A DNA stretch of 64,000 nucleotides from Helicobacter sp. 11-8110. Lineage in GTDB: Bacteria > Campylobacterota > Campylobacteria > Campylobacterales > Helicobacteraceae. The notes beneath the pieces were generated by a model. That model was given only the letters and a program-made list of their open reading frames with translations. It made no database searches and was not told the origin of the DNA. Positions 9,561-18,540 of this stretch are shown here, in pieces; position 1 is the stretch's first letter, and the number at the start of each line of letters is the position of its first letter. The position numbers were made by a program, and so were the translations under genes. The stretch lies in the NCBI RefSeq assembly GCF_003288905.1, contig NZ_NHYL01000001.1:62001-126000 (forward strand), given 5' to 3'.

Positions 9561-10931
9561 TCAAATTTTTATCACAAATCCGCCAATAAAAATTGCAAGA
9601 ATAATGGGTGGTATGATGTATTTGATGTAATAAAACCAAATAAGACTAAAAAGTGAGGATTTGGAAGAGTGATTATTGATTTCTTTAATCGCACTTTTAT
9701 CTAAAACCCAGCCAACATATATAACAGAACCCAAAGCAGTAAGCACAAAGAATATATTTCCGCTGATAAAATCAAAATTGTCAAAGATATTTCTGCCAAA
9801 AATGATAATATCACTCCAAGGTCCATAAGCAAGAATACAAGGAAGATTCCCCAAAATAAAAACTGCTATTAGTGTAAAGCTAACTGCTTTATTGTGCGAG
9901 AGTTTAAATTTCTCTTCTAAAATACTAATGATAACTTGATAAATGGTCAATGAAGTTGTAAGTGCTGCAATTAGCAACAAAACAAAAAATACAATTGCAA
10001 AGAAACCGCCAAAAACCATATGTGAAAATGCAATGGGAAGGCTTTTAAAAACTAGTGAAGGTCCAGAATCAGGAGCTAACCCAACACTAAAGAGTGATGG
10101 AAAGATAATAAAACCTGCTAGGATTGCCACAAGTGTATTAATAATTCCAGTAATGCAAGCGGTTTTGACAAGTTTTTCATCTTTTCTAAGGTGAGAAGAA
10201 AGTGTAATCATAACCCCAAATCCAAGAGAAAGTGCAAAGAAAACTTGTCCCAAAACATACAAAAAGAGCTTTGGTGTAATGGCAGAAAAATCAGGAATGA
10301 GATAGAATTTAATCCCCTCCATTGCGTTTTCTAGTGTAATATTGCGCGCTATCATTCCCAAAAGACATAATAATAAAAGTGGCATAAGCCACTTAACAGA
10401 TCTTTCAATTCCATCAATAATGCCTTTTTTAAGAATAATGTAGTTTATGACAACAAAGATTAAAGTGTAAAAGCCGATTAACCAAGGTGAATTTTCTATA
10501 TTTTGAGAATAGAATTCTGAAGTGATTTCTTTTGTAATGGGGCTTGATAGATTAAGTCCAATATCCCCAAAAAAGGAAGTAAAAATATTAGCAATATAAG
10601 CAATAACCCAACCCCCAAGCACCATATAATAAGCCAAGATTCCAAAAGCACCTATGGCTCCCATATAGCCTATGATTTTCCACGCACTTTTGTTTGTGTT
10701 CTCTTCAAAGGCATCAATAGAGTTTTTGTGTGCCATTCTGCCAATCACATTTTCAACTAAGATAATAGGGATTCCAACTAAAATCATCGCAAGAATAAAG
10801 ATAAGCACATAAGCGCCACCACCATTTTCCCCCACAAGATAGGGGAATCTCCAAGTCGCCCCAAAGCCAATAGTGGCACCTGCAATAGTTAGAATATAAG
10901 TGATGTGATTAGTCCAAGTTTGTCTTTGCAT
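9561..10931 (-). CDS. sodium-dependent amino-acid transporter, NSS (SNF) family
   Basis: Inner-membrane Na+-coupled symporter of the neurotransmitter:sodium symporter family (LeuT/MhsT fold). 456 residues with about 11-12 helices. The family signature is TIGFGATWRFPYLVGENGGGAYV at about residues 20-42, the broken TM1 that holds Na+ and the substrate amino group; another marker is ILVENVIGR in the loop after TM2. The substrate cannot be told from the sequence, though bacterial members take amino acids. It is monocistronic: a TATAAT box lies 31 bases upstream and a strong inverted repeat lies downstream. Confidence 0.92.
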   Translation of the reverse strand: MQRQTWTNHITYILTIAGATIGFGATWRFPYLVGENGGGAYVLIFILAMILVGIPIILVENVIGRMAHKNSIDAFEENTNKSAWKIIGYMGAIGAFGILAYYMVLGGWVIAYIANIFTSFFGDIGLNLSSPITKEITSEFYSQNIENSPWLIGFYTLIFVVINYIILKKGIIDGIERSVKWLMPLLLLCLLGMIARNITLENAMEGIKFYLIPDFSAITPKLFLYVLGQVFFALSLGFGVMITLSSHLRKDEKLVKTACITGIINTLVAILAGFIIFPSLFSVGLAPDSGPSLVFKSLPIAFSHMVFGGFFAIVFFVLLLIAALTTSLTIYQVIISILEEKFKLSHNKAVSFTLIAVFILGNLPCILAYGPWSDIIIFGRNIFDNFDFISGNIFFVLTALGSVIYVGWVLDKSAIKEINNHSSKSSLFSLIWFYYIKYIIPPIILAIFIGGFVIKI

Positions 10932-10961
10932 TTTTGTGTCTTTAAGAGTGAAATCTAGGCT

Positions 10962-10967
10962 ATTATA
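10962..10967 (-). promoter_or_regulatory. -10 box of the NSS transporter gene
   Basis: Exact TATAAT on the minus strand in the 43-base gap between the transporter start and the end of pseG. No clear -35, as is usual in this group of bacteria. Confidence 0.5.
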
Positions 10968-10974
10968 TAGGATT

Positions 10975-11904
10975 TTAGCTTGATAAAGTATAAAGATTTT
11001 TTAAATTTTGTAAAAATGAATCCCATTTTGTAGATTGGTTTAAAATCGCGATTCCTTGTAAGATTTGTTGTGCTTGTAAGTTTGGGTTTTCAATGGCTTT
11101 TAAATGACTAAGAAGTTGCGATTTAAGAGAATTGTGGTTTAGATTCCATACTTCTTGTATGGGTAAAATCGCTTTGGCATAGCTTGTGAGATTGGCATTT
11201 TGGTTGGGGGCGATTTCTAGTGCGATTCTTGGGGTTTGAGAAGCAATGATTTCCATTAAAGTTTGCCCGCAAGCACAAATGCAAAGATCCATTTTGTAAA
11301 ATAAATCTGCCATTTCTTCTTGTGTTAATCCATAATATCCTTTTGCTTGGCTAGTGAGTTTGGTGTTTTTGTGGATATAGTGGATTTCATAATTGGGATT
11401 ATATGTTGTTAGTGTTTCTATAATAAAATTAGTAAGATTTAAAATATCTTCACCGCCTAGTGTAACTAGAATCTTTTTTATTTTTGGGTGTGGAGATTTA
11501 ATGGGTGTAGTGTTGAGCTTTTGCAAAAAGGGCTTTTGAAGAAGTCGATAATCTCCACCTAAGAGAAGTGTGTGGTTTGGATAATGAGATTGATAAAGCG
11601 TTTTTTGAGCATTAGGAGCGTTGTTTAGTAAAATTGCATTAGGGTAGGGCAAACGCAAGGTGTCATCAAAAAATAAGCAATGTGTGGCAAAGGTGGTTGC
11701 TTTTTGGTAAGATTCTAGCTCTAAAACATAAGAATCAATAACAATTAAATCGCATTTTTTTAACTCCAAATCCAAAAGACTAGCATCAAGCAAGTAAGCT
11801 TCAAATCCATTACTTTTTAGAATCTCTAAAAGTGCATTGCAACGGCTAAAATGCCCTAGTCCAATTCCAAATTTTTTGTCTGCAAAAAGGAGTGCTTTTG
11901 GCAT
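10975..11904 (-). CDS. pseG: UDP-2,4-diacetamido-2,4,6-trideoxy-beta-L-altropyranose hydrolase
   Basis: Removes UDP in the pseudaminic acid pathway, which supplies the sugar that decorates flagellins in Helicobacter and Campylobacter. 309 residues with a MurG-like two-domain fold. The N-terminal FGIGLGHFSRCNALLEIL holds the family's conserved glycines and the His (residue 18) expected at the active site; KKCDLIVIDSYVLE, LVTLGGEDI and the C-terminal CICACGQTLMEI are also typical. It is the last gene of the TPR-rnhA-rnc-aroC-pseG series, sharing one base with the aroC stop. No other pse gene is in the window, so the pathway is scattered. Confidence 0.9.
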   Translation of the reverse strand: MPKALLFADKKFGIGLGHFSRCNALLEILKSNGFEAYLLDASLLDLELKKCDLIVIDSYVLELESYQKATTFATHCLFFDDTLRLPYPNAILLNNAPNAQKTLYQSHYPNHTLLLGGDYRLLQKPFLQKLNTTPIKSPHPKIKKILVTLGGEDILNLTNFIIETLTTYNPNYEIHYIHKNTKLTSQAKGYYGLTQEEMADLFYKMDLCICACGQTLMEIIASQTPRIALEIAPNQNANLTSYAKAILPIQEVWNLNHNSLKSQLLSHLKAIENPNLQAQQILQGIAILNQSTKWDSFLQNLKNLYTLSS

Positions 11905-12974
11905 TAATAGATTTTTTTAAGGTTTTCTAGCTTGGAAGTGGCGTTTAAAAGTAGCATATCTGCTAGAATCAAGGCTAGCATTGATTCACACACAACGCTA
12001 CCACGAATGGCAATGCAAGGATCGTGGCGTCCTTTGATTGCGCAAATGTGTTTTTTATTTTGGATATTAATGGTTTCTTGAGGTATAAAAATGCTTGGTG
12101 TAGGTTTAAAATGTACTTTAAAGTAGATTTCCTCACCATTACTTATTCCGCCTAAGATTCCGCCACTATGATTGCTAGAAAAGCCATTTGGTGCGATAGA
12201 ATCATTATGAAGTGAGCCTTGCATTTTTGAGGCTTTAGTTCCGCTACCAATCTCTACAGCCTTAACACCATTTAAACCAAGCATTAAAGCCCCAATAGCT
12301 GAATCAAGTTTGTAATAAAGTGGTTCTCCAAGTCCAATAGGGACATTAATAGCGCTAACTAATGCCACCCCCCCAATGCTATCGTGCGAGTTTTTAGCCC
12401 TTAAGATTGCTTCTTTTTGAGATTCTTCCTTATCTTTGTCTAAAGAAAAAATTTCACTCTCTTTGGCAAAATTAAAATCAATTCTTTGACATTCTATCTC
12501 CCCTATGCTAAAAATTCCACTTCTTAGCGTGATTCCAAACTCGTTTAAAAGGCATTTGGCAATCGCTCCCGCTGCTACCCTAGCAGAAGTTTCTCTTGCG
12601 CTTGATCTTCCGCCACCGCGATAATCTCTGATTCCATATTTATGGAAATAGGTAAAATCTGCATGTCCGGGACGAAAAATATCTTTTATATTAGCATAAT
12701 CACTACTTTTATTAGCACTATTGTGAATGAAAAAACCAAGGGGAGTGCCTGTTGTTTTGCCTTCAAAAACTCCACTTAGAATCTGAACTTTATCAGCTTC
12801 TTTTCTTTGAGTAGAAAACAAATTTCTTCCCCCTTGCCGCCTTTGCATCTCTTGAGCAATAAAGTCTTCATCAATGGTTAAGCCTGCTGGAAGTCCATCA
12901 AGCACACCCCCAATCCCTGCTCCGTGGCTTTCGCCAAAAGTTGTTAGTTTAAGGGCTTCCCCAAAAGTATTCAT
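11904..12974 (-). CDS. aroC: chorismate synthase
   Basis: Last step of the shikimate pathway: EPSP to chorismate, using reduced FMN. 356 residues. Signatures present are [18 protein letters not shown] at the N-terminus, [14 protein letters not shown] near residue 50, [14 protein letters not shown] near residue 107 and [20 protein letters not shown] near residue 122, plus [10 protein letters not shown] near the end. Overlaps rnc by four bases (ATGA). With the DAHP synthase at 46711 it brackets the pathway within this window. Confidence 0.97.
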   Translation of the reverse strand: MNTFGEALKLTTFGESHGAGIGGVLDGLPAGLTIDEDFIAQEMQRRQGGRNLFSTQRKEADKVQILSGVFEGKTTGTPLGFFIHNSANKSSDYANIKDIFRPGHADFTYFHKYGIRDYRGGGRSSARETSARVAAGAIAKCLLNEFGITLRSGIFSIGEIECQRIDFNFAKESEIFSLDKDKEESQKEAILRAKNSHDSIGGVALVSAINVPIGLGEPLYYKLDSAIGALMLGLNGVKAVEIGSGTKASKMQGSLHNDSIAPNGFSSNHSGGILGGISNGEEIYFKVHFKPTPSIFIPQETINIQNKKHICAIKGRHDPCIAIRGSVVCESMLALILADMLLLNATSKLENLKKIY

Positions 12975-13645
12975 TGTTTATCCTTTAAAATTTTAAGTGC
13001 AATTTTGGCGCAATTTTGCTGGGCTTCTTTTTTGCTTTTTCCTTTGGCTTTTGCGTATTCTTTGTTTTGAATAAAAACTCCCATAAGAAACTCTTTATTA
13101 TGATCAGGACCTTTAGAATCAAGCACCACATATTCTGGCGTGATTCCAAATAAGGCTTGGGTAAGTTCTTGTAAGCTTGTCTTATAATCATAAAAAAGAT
13201 TTTCTAAATCAATTTTTGGGTATAAAATATCTAAAATTTTCAAAACAATAGTTTGCACTTTTTCTAAGCCACTTTCTAGATAAATTGCCCCCACAATTGC
13301 CTCAAAGGCATTAGAGAGAATTGAATCTTTTTCTCTGCCATTGTTTTGTTCTTCAGAATGTGAGATATAAAGACATTCTCCGATATTTAAATGCCTTGCA
13401 ATTTTTGCAAATGCTTTTTCATTGACCATTGAAGCGCGCATTTTGGAGAGTTCACCTTCAGGAGAATGGGGGAACTTTTTGTATAAAAATTCTCCAATAA
13501 TCAAATCCAAAACAGCATCGCCTAAAAATTCCAATCGCTCATTATGGGTCGATTTTTTAGCACTCTTGTGAGTGAGAGCTTCTTGGAGCAGGTTTTGATT
13601 GGAGAAGTGATAGCCTAAATATCGCTGAAAATCATTTAAATTCAC
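12971..13645 (-). CDS. rnc: ribonuclease III
   Basis: Double-strand RNA endonuclease for rRNA and mRNA processing. 224 residues: an N-terminal catalytic domain with the signature [22 protein letters not shown] and the second acidic site [16 protein letters not shown], then a C-terminal dsRNA-binding domain ([15 protein letters not shown] to [14 protein letters not shown]). Lies two bases after rnhA and overlaps aroC. The same rnhA-rnc-aroC order is known in H. pylori. Confidence 0.97.
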   Translation of the reverse strand: MNLNDFQRYLGYHFSNQNLLQEALTHKSAKKSTHNERLEFLGDAVLDLIIGEFLYKKFPHSPEGELSKMRASMVNEKAFAKIARHLNIGECLYISHSEEQNNGREKDSILSNAFEAIVGAIYLESGLEKVQTIVLKILDILYPKIDLENLFYDYKTSLQELTQALFGITPEYVVLDSKGPDHNKEFLMGVFIQNKEYAKAKGKSKKEAQQNCAKIALKILKDKQ

Positions 13646-13647
13646 TT

Positions 13648-14079
13648 TTATTCCTTTTGATTTTTAAGTTTTAATGCTTCTTCTTTAGCAATTTTATCAC
13701 AAAGTTCATTTTCTTTGTGTCCATTATGTCCTTTTACCCACGCCACTTGAATTTTGTGAAGTTTTGAAACTTCTAGATATTGCTTCCAAAGTTCTGGATT
13801 TTTGACATTTTTAAAATTTTTAATAATCCAGTTAGGAAGCCATTTAGAAAGCCCGTCTAAGACATATTTTGAATCACTAATCACTAAAACCTCGCAAGGT
13901 TCTTTGAGAGCTTTTAAACTAAAGATAAGGGCGGATAATTCCATTTGGTTATTGGTGGCATTTTCTGCACTACCTTTGATAATTTTTTCTTTGTCTTTGT
14001 AGCGCAAGATTCCACACCAGCCACCATAGCCTGGATTCCCCAAAGAAGATCCATCACAAAAGAGAGTAACGCGTTTCAT
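13648..14079 (-). CDS. rnhA: ribonuclease HI
   Basis: Degrades the RNA strand of RNA-DNA hybrids. 143 residues. Catalytic carboxylates are visible: D9 in [12 protein letters not shown]47 in [11 protein letters not shown]69 in [11 protein letters not shown] and the late Asp in [12 protein letters not shown]; the substrate-handle region [14 protein letters not shown] is also typical. The start overlaps the end of the upstream TPR gene by 26 bases. Confidence 0.96.
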   Translation of the reverse strand: MKRVTLFCDGSSLGNPGYGGWCGILRYKDKEKIIKGSAENATNNQMELSALIFSLKALKEPCEVLVISDSKYVLDGLSKWLPNWIIKNFKNVKNPELWKQYLEVSKLHKIQVAWVKGHNGHKENELCDKIAKEEALKLKNQKE

Positions 14080-15106
14080 CTTGTTTTTGCTTTAAGGTAA
14101 TAATAGTCTTAGCACTTAGCAATGTGCCACAATGCGGACAAGTTTCAAAAGGTAATGGCATATTGGCTTTACAAGCTGTGCAATGATAGGTGAATTTTAA
14201 ATCCCCAGTGTAATTTTTGTTCTTATTTAAAAGTGAAAGCACTTCTAGCTCAAAACTCTCTTTTTTGTTATCAGTGGTTGGGTAAAATCCTTTGGCTTCT
14301 AAAATATTTTGGAGTAGTTTGTTTTTAATAGGGCTAGTTGGGAGTTCATTTGGATTGCAATTCCATAAAATATCTAGTATTTCTAAAAGATTTGTCGAAT
14401 TAAGATTTTGGATATTTTCCCAAAATAGGGCAGGGTGAAAGTCTTTTAAAAAAGAGAGTATGATTCGTGAGAGTTTGGGTTCTTTTTGAAAAAGCATTAG
14501 AATTTTTTTGATTTTATCTTGATTGTCATCTTTGTGAAAGATTAGAATCTTGACTTCTAAATAATGTCGATGCAGGGTTGTGCCACCTTCAATTTCTTCT
14601 AGGCAATCTAGGGCTTCTAGGGCTTCTTTGTAGAGATTCAAATCTTCATAGATTTTAATAAGGGATTTGAGAATCTTTTGGGAGCGTGGATAATGGTGTA
14701 AAATTTCCAAATAAATCTCTTTAGCCCTTAGGGGAAATCCTGCTTTATAATAAATATTTCCAAGCGATTCTAAAATGGGAATTTTATCAATGGGGTTTTT
14801 AATGTGATCTAGTAAAGTTGTATAAAGGCGAATGGCTTTTTCATAGTTAGCACCTTTTTGATACATATTTGCCATAAAAAGAATAGAAGGGATTGGGTTT
14901 TGGCTAAGAGCTAGGAATTCTTTGATTTCTTTATCAAAGCCAATATAATCAAAACTCTCCATAAATTTAGCAAGGGATTTATGTTGTTTTTTGCTGATGA
15001 TATAATTCCAATAATAAGCAAAAAGACTAATAATTCCAATGCCAAAGATTAAAATAACAATCCCAAATAATGGATCGTGATAATCAATATTTTCTAAAAA
15101 ATCCAA
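14054..15106 (-). CDS. membrane-anchored TPR protein with C-terminal zinc ribbon (LapB-like build)
   Basis: Counterpart of H. pylori HP0660 by gene order (next to rnhA, rnc, aroC). About 350 residues: one N-terminal membrane helix (PLFGIVILIFGIGIISLFAYYWNYI), then several TPR-like helical pairs (MANMYQKGANYEKAIRLYTTLL, LGNIYYKAGFPLRAKEIYLEIL, IKIYEDLNLYKEALEALDCL), then a four-cysteine ribbon (YHCTACKANM and ETCPHCGTLL). That is the order found in LapB/YciM, the LPS-synthesis regulator, but function here is inference. Start choice: a TTG at 15106 has an ACGAGG site six bases before it. The further TTG at 15148 sits right next to a TATAAT promoter box and would be left without a leader. Confidence 0.8.
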   Translation of the reverse strand: MDFLENIDYHDPLFGIVILIFGIGIISLFAYYWNYIISKKQHKSLAKFMESFDYIGFDKEIKEFLALSQNPIPSILFMANMYQKGANYEKAIRLYTTLLDHIKNPIDKIPILESLGNIYYKAGFPLRAKEIYLEILHHYPRSQKILKSLIKIYEDLNLYKEALEALDCLEEIEGGTTLHRHYLEVKILIFHKDDNQDKIKKILMLFQKEPKLSRIILSFLKDFHPALFWENIQNLNSTNLLEILDILWNCNPNELPTSPIKNKLLQNILEAKGFYPTTDNKKESFELEVLSLLNKNKNYTGDLKFTYHCTACKANMPLPFETCPHCGTLLSAKTIITLKQKQDETRYSLL

Positions 15107-15150
15107 ACTAAACCTCGTAAGAATAATAAGAATAAAATAATCTTGCAAGA

Positions 15151-15159
15151 ATTATAGCA
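15151..15159 (-). promoter_or_regulatory. extended -10 promoter of the TPR-rnhA-rnc-aroC-pseG operon
   Basis: TGCTATAAT on the minus strand, an exact extended -10 element. A start of transcription about seven bases on would lie close to 15144, which supports translation starting at 15106 rather than 15148. Confidence 0.65.
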
Positions 15160-15227
15160 AAACTTATAAGGGGAATTTAGAAAAAGTTTAGTAAAATTTG
15201 ATACTCTCTTAAGGACTAGGAAAAATT

Positions 15228-16901
15228 GTGATTGCAGAGCAAAGCATTGAAGCATTAAAAAATCAGCTTGATATTATTGAAGTGGTTTCGCATTATATTG
15301 AATTAAAGAAAATAGGGGCTACTTTTAAAGCTTGTTGTCCCTTTCATCAAGAAAAAACTCCTAGTTTTGTTGTAAATCAAAATAAAGGTTTTTACCATTG
15401 CTTTGGTTGTGGGGCAAGTGGAGATAGTATCGCTTTTGTGATGCAATATGAAAAGCTTAATTACAAAGAAGCTATAGAAAAACTAGCACAACTTTACAAC
15501 TTTACACTAACCTATGAGAAAGATAAAAACTCTTTTCAAGAAGATTCTTATAGAATCATGGAATTTATGAAAGAGTATTATCAAGACTCACTTACAAAAG
15601 AAGTGGAGTCATACATTCAATCGCGCGGAATCACATTGCCCACGCAACAAAAATTTGAGCTTGGATATGCAGGTCAAAATTATGAGATTATGACTACACT
15701 CCAAAAATATTCTATTAATATTCAAGAAGCTTTGAATCTAGGCATTTTGGGTGCGGATAATGAAAATGGAGCGAAGCGGTATTATGCTAGGCTTACACAA
15801 AGGTTGATTTTTCCTATTCGCTCACCACAAAATAAGATTGTGGGCTTTGGTGGGCGCACTTTGGGGAATCATCCAGCAAAATACATTAACTCTCCACAAA
15901 CTAAGCTTTTTAATAAATCACAGATTCTCTATGGATATCCACAAGCCAAAGAGACAATTTACAAAAAAGAAGAAGTGATTGTAACAGAGGGATATTTAGA
16001 TGTTATCATGCTGCATCAAGCGGGTTTTACAAACGCAGTAGCTACACTTGGGACGGCTTTAACTAAAGAGCATTTGCCACTGCTTTCTAAAGGAAATCCA
16101 AAAGTGATTCTTGCCTATGATGGTGATAATGCGGGAATGAATGCGGCTTTTAAAGCAGCTTCTTTATTGTCTTTGGCTAACAAAGAGGGTGGTGTTGTGC
16201 TATTTGATGGAGGTTTAGATCCTGCTGATATGGTAAAAAATGGAGATATTGCAAGATTAAAAGAACTTTTTTTATCTTCGATTCCTTTTATTGATTTCGT
16301 GCTTGAGGGGATTATAAAGAAATATGATTTGGATAATCCACTTCAAAAAGACAAATGTTTGCAAGAAGCTTTGGGTTATTTGCAGCATTTTTCTTTGGTG
16401 ATTCAAGAAGATTATAAGGGTTTTTTGGCGCAGAGATTAAAACTACCTAGTCATCTAATAAAAATCAAAAGAAATAATCAAAAAAAGCAGGTAAAAGAGC
16501 CAATTAGAGGTGAAGAGAGCTTTGATTTAGCAGAAAAGGCGATTATTAAAAGTGTGCTAGAGGATATGAATCTTTTAGAATTTGTGATGGATTTTTTAGA
16601 ACCTGCAATGTTTTTAAACCAAAAGGAAGCTTATTTGAAGCTTTTAAAAGGAGAGTTAAAAGACCCTAGCTTGATTCGAATTTTGCTAGACAATAAGATT
16701 AAAGCTCAAGACAAAGAAAAATTAAAGCAACAAATGATTATGATTCTATACCAATACTATGAAGAACAAAAACAAAAGGTAATCAGCAAAAAACAGCTTT
16801 CTTTAAGGGAAAAGTCGTTTTTAATACGGAAATACCAAAAATATTTAGATAATTTAAAAAAAGGAGACTTGATCGTTTATGAAGGCTTTGGCGCTTTTTA
16901 G
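15228..16901 (+). CDS. dnaG: DNA primase
   Basis: Makes RNA primers at the replication fork. 557 residues starting at GTG after AAGGACTAGG. N-terminal CHC2 zinc finger: CCPFHQEKTPSFVV to YHCFGCGASGD (residues about 35-65). TOPRIM core: VIVTEGYLDVIMLHQAGF (conserved Glu) and ILAYDGDNAGMNAAFKAA (DxD-like acidic site). The C-terminal helicase-binding part is short and lysine-rich, usual in epsilonproteobacteria. The next gene overlaps its end by 23 bases, as in H. pylori where dnaG (HP0012) is followed by HP0013. Confidence 0.97.
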   Translation: MIAEQSIEALKNQLDIIEVVSHYIELKKIGATFKACCPFHQEKTPSFVVNQNKGFYHCFGCGASGDSIAFVMQYEKLNYKEAIEKLAQLYNFTLTYEKDKNSFQEDSYRIMEFMKEYYQDSLTKEVESYIQSRGITLPTQQKFELGYAGQNYEIMTTLQKYSINIQEALNLGILGADNENGAKRYYARLTQRLIFPIRSPQNKIVGFGGRTLGNHPAKYINSPQTKLFNKSQILYGYPQAKETIYKKEEVIVTEGYLDVIMLHQAGFTNAVATLGTALTKEHLPLLSKGNPKVILAYDGDNAGMNAAFKAASLLSLANKEGGVVLFDGGLDPADMVKNGDIARLKELFLSSIPFIDFVLEGIIKKYDLDNPLQKDKCLQEALGYLQHFSLVIQEDYKGFLAQRLKLPSHLIKIKRNNQKKQVKEPIRGEESFDLAEKAIIKSVLEDMNLLEFVMDFLEPAMFLNQKEAYLKLLKGELKDPSLIRILLDNKIKAQDKEKLKQQMIMILYQYYEEQKQKVISKKQLSLREKSFLIRKYQKYLDNLKKGDLIVYEGFGAF

Positions 16902-17856
16902 CGGTGGTTTAGATAGTTTATTAGCCATTAAAATTATCAAAGATATGGGCATTGAAGTGTTGGCTTTGCATTTTGATATAGGATTTATCGGAAAGAATGA
17001 TAAAAGTGAGGCTTTGAGGGCTATTTTAGATCAAATTGAAGTGCCTTTAAAAGTAGTGGATATTAAAAGGCAATTTTTTGATGAAGTTTTATTTGAGCCT
17101 AAATATGGTTATGGTAAATATTTTAATCCTTGTATTGATTGTCATGGAAATATGTTTTCACACGCATTTTCTATGTTGGAGAGTGAGGGGGCAAGTTTTG
17201 TTATTAGTGGAGAAGTTTTGGGGCAACGCCCCAAAAGTCAAAGAGCTGAAGCACTTTTGCAAGTAGAAAAACTTTGCAATGCACAAGGATTGGTAGTGCG
17301 TCCTATGAGTGCTAAGCTATTACCTATTACCATTCCTGAACAAAAAGGTTGGATTGATAGAGAGAAGTTGCTTGATATTCACGGCAGAGGTAGAGAGAGA
17401 CAGCTTAAGATGGTAGAAGAATATGGGATTAAAAACTTTGCAAAGCCTGGCGGTGGTTGTCTTTTGACTGAAATTTCTATTGCTAATAAAATCAAAGATT
17501 TAAAATCTCATAGAGAAATTGTGTTTGAAGATATGGAAATGGTAAAATATGGACGCTATTTTGTTTTACCTGATGGAGGGCGTTGTATTGTTGCTAGAAA
17601 TGAGGAGGAGAATCATAAACTCTCTTTTGAGCATCCCAAAATGAGTAAGATTGAATTGATAGATTGTGTTGGACCTTTGGCATTGGTAGAAAAAAATTCA
17701 ACAAAGGAGGATAAAGAAATGGCGATTGCTTTAGCGTTAGTGTATGGTAAGACTGAAGCTAATCAGACCTATAAGGTTCGATTTGAAGGGAATGAAAGAG
17801 AGGCTAAGCCTTTTATTTCTAGAGAAAAAGCGCAGAAATTTTTATTGCTATCTTAA
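16879..17856 (+). CDS. PP-loop ATPase, ThiI/MnmA-like, with NFACT-R-type domain
   Basis: Counterpart of H. pylori HP0013, often labelled a tRNA thiouridylase-like protein. 325 residues. N-terminal ATP pyrophosphatase loop ALFSGGLDSLLAIK (residues 6-19) followed by VLALHFDIGF. A cysteine pair CIDCHGNM lies near residue 95, and KPGGGCLLTEISIANKI near residue 193 is a further cysteine-containing block typical of this subfamily. The C-terminal third (KYGRYFVLPDGGRCIVARNEEE) resembles the small RNA-binding domain seen in NFACT proteins. An RNA sulphur-transfer role is suggested by the family but not shown by the sequence. Overlaps dnaG. Confidence 0.8.
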   Translation: MKALALFSGGLDSLLAIKIIKDMGIEVLALHFDIGFIGKNDKSEALRAILDQIEVPLKVVDIKRQFFDEVLFEPKYGYGKYFNPCIDCHGNMFSHAFSMLESEGASFVISGEVLGQRPKSQRAEALLQVEKLCNAQGLVVRPMSAKLLPITIPEQKGWIDREKLLDIHGRGRERQLKMVEEYGIKNFAKPGGGCLLTEISIANKIKDLKSHREIVFEDMEMVKYGRYFVLPDGGRCIVARNEEENHKLSFEHPKMSKIELIDCVGPLALVEKNSTKEDKEMAIALALVYGKTEANQTYKVRFEGNEREAKPFISREKAQKFLLLS

Positions 17857-17873
17857 AAATCAAAAGAGTAAAT

Positions 17874-18488
17874 ATGCAAAAAGAAGCTTTTAGTAAAATT
17901 ATAAATCAGAGATACTCTTGCAGAGAATTCAAAGAAAGTCTTTTAAAGAGAGAAGATTTAGAGTATATCTTGGAAGCTGGGAGATTATCACCGAGTTCTT
18001 TGGGATTAGAGCCTTGGAAGTTTTTGGTGGTGCAGGATTCTAATAAAAAAGAGGAAATTTCAAAGATAGCTAATTATCAAGGGCATGTTAAAAAATGTGG
18101 AGCTATTATAATTATTTTAGCTAGATTAGATTTTGAAGAATATTTTATTCCTAAACTTCAAGCAAGAGGAATGAAAGAAGAAGAACTACAAAAGCGTATC
18201 AATCTCTATAAGCCTTTTATTGAAAGCATGAATGAAGATGAAAAATTGCATTATGCTAAAGAGCAAACTTATTTGGCTTTGGGGAATCTTGCTAATGCTG
18301 CTTGTGCTATTGGGCTTGGATCGTGTATTGTTGGTGGATTTGATTCTAAGGCTTTGGATTGTTATTTAAAGCTAGATACCACAAAAGAACGAAGTTCTAT
18401 TATGTTGATCGTGGGAGAATATGAAAATAAAGCAATTTCACAAAAAGCGCGTTTTAGCAAAGAAGAGGTGATTACTTTTCTTGATTAG
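17874..18488 (+). CDS. NAD(P)H nitroreductase, RdxA/NfsB-like
   Basis: FMN-dependent oxidoreductase of the nitroreductase superfamily, 204 residues. The FMN-binding N-terminal motif is NQRYSCREFKES (RxSxR-like) followed by ILEAGRLSPSSLGLEPWKFLVV; the middle contains LALGNLANAACAIGLGSCIVGGFD and the end SQKARFSKEEVITFLD. Overall layout and the last motif resemble H. pylori RdxA, an oxygen-insensitive nitroreductase linked to metronidazole activation. Orthology versus paralogy to RdxA/FrxA cannot be settled here. Starts 17 bases after the PP-loop gene. Confidence 0.85.
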   Translation: MQKEAFSKIINQRYSCREFKESLLKREDLEYILEAGRLSPSSLGLEPWKFLVVQDSNKKEEISKIANYQGHVKKCGAIIIILARLDFEEYFIPKLQARGMKEEELQKRINLYKPFIESMNEDEKLHYAKEQTYLALGNLANAACAIGLGSCIVGGFDSKALDCYLKLDTTKERSSIMLIVGEYENKAISQKARFSKEEVITFLD

Positions 18489-18540
18489 TGGATAATTGAT
18501 TTTCTAAGGGGTAACTAAAAATTTAAAAAAGGAGTATAGG

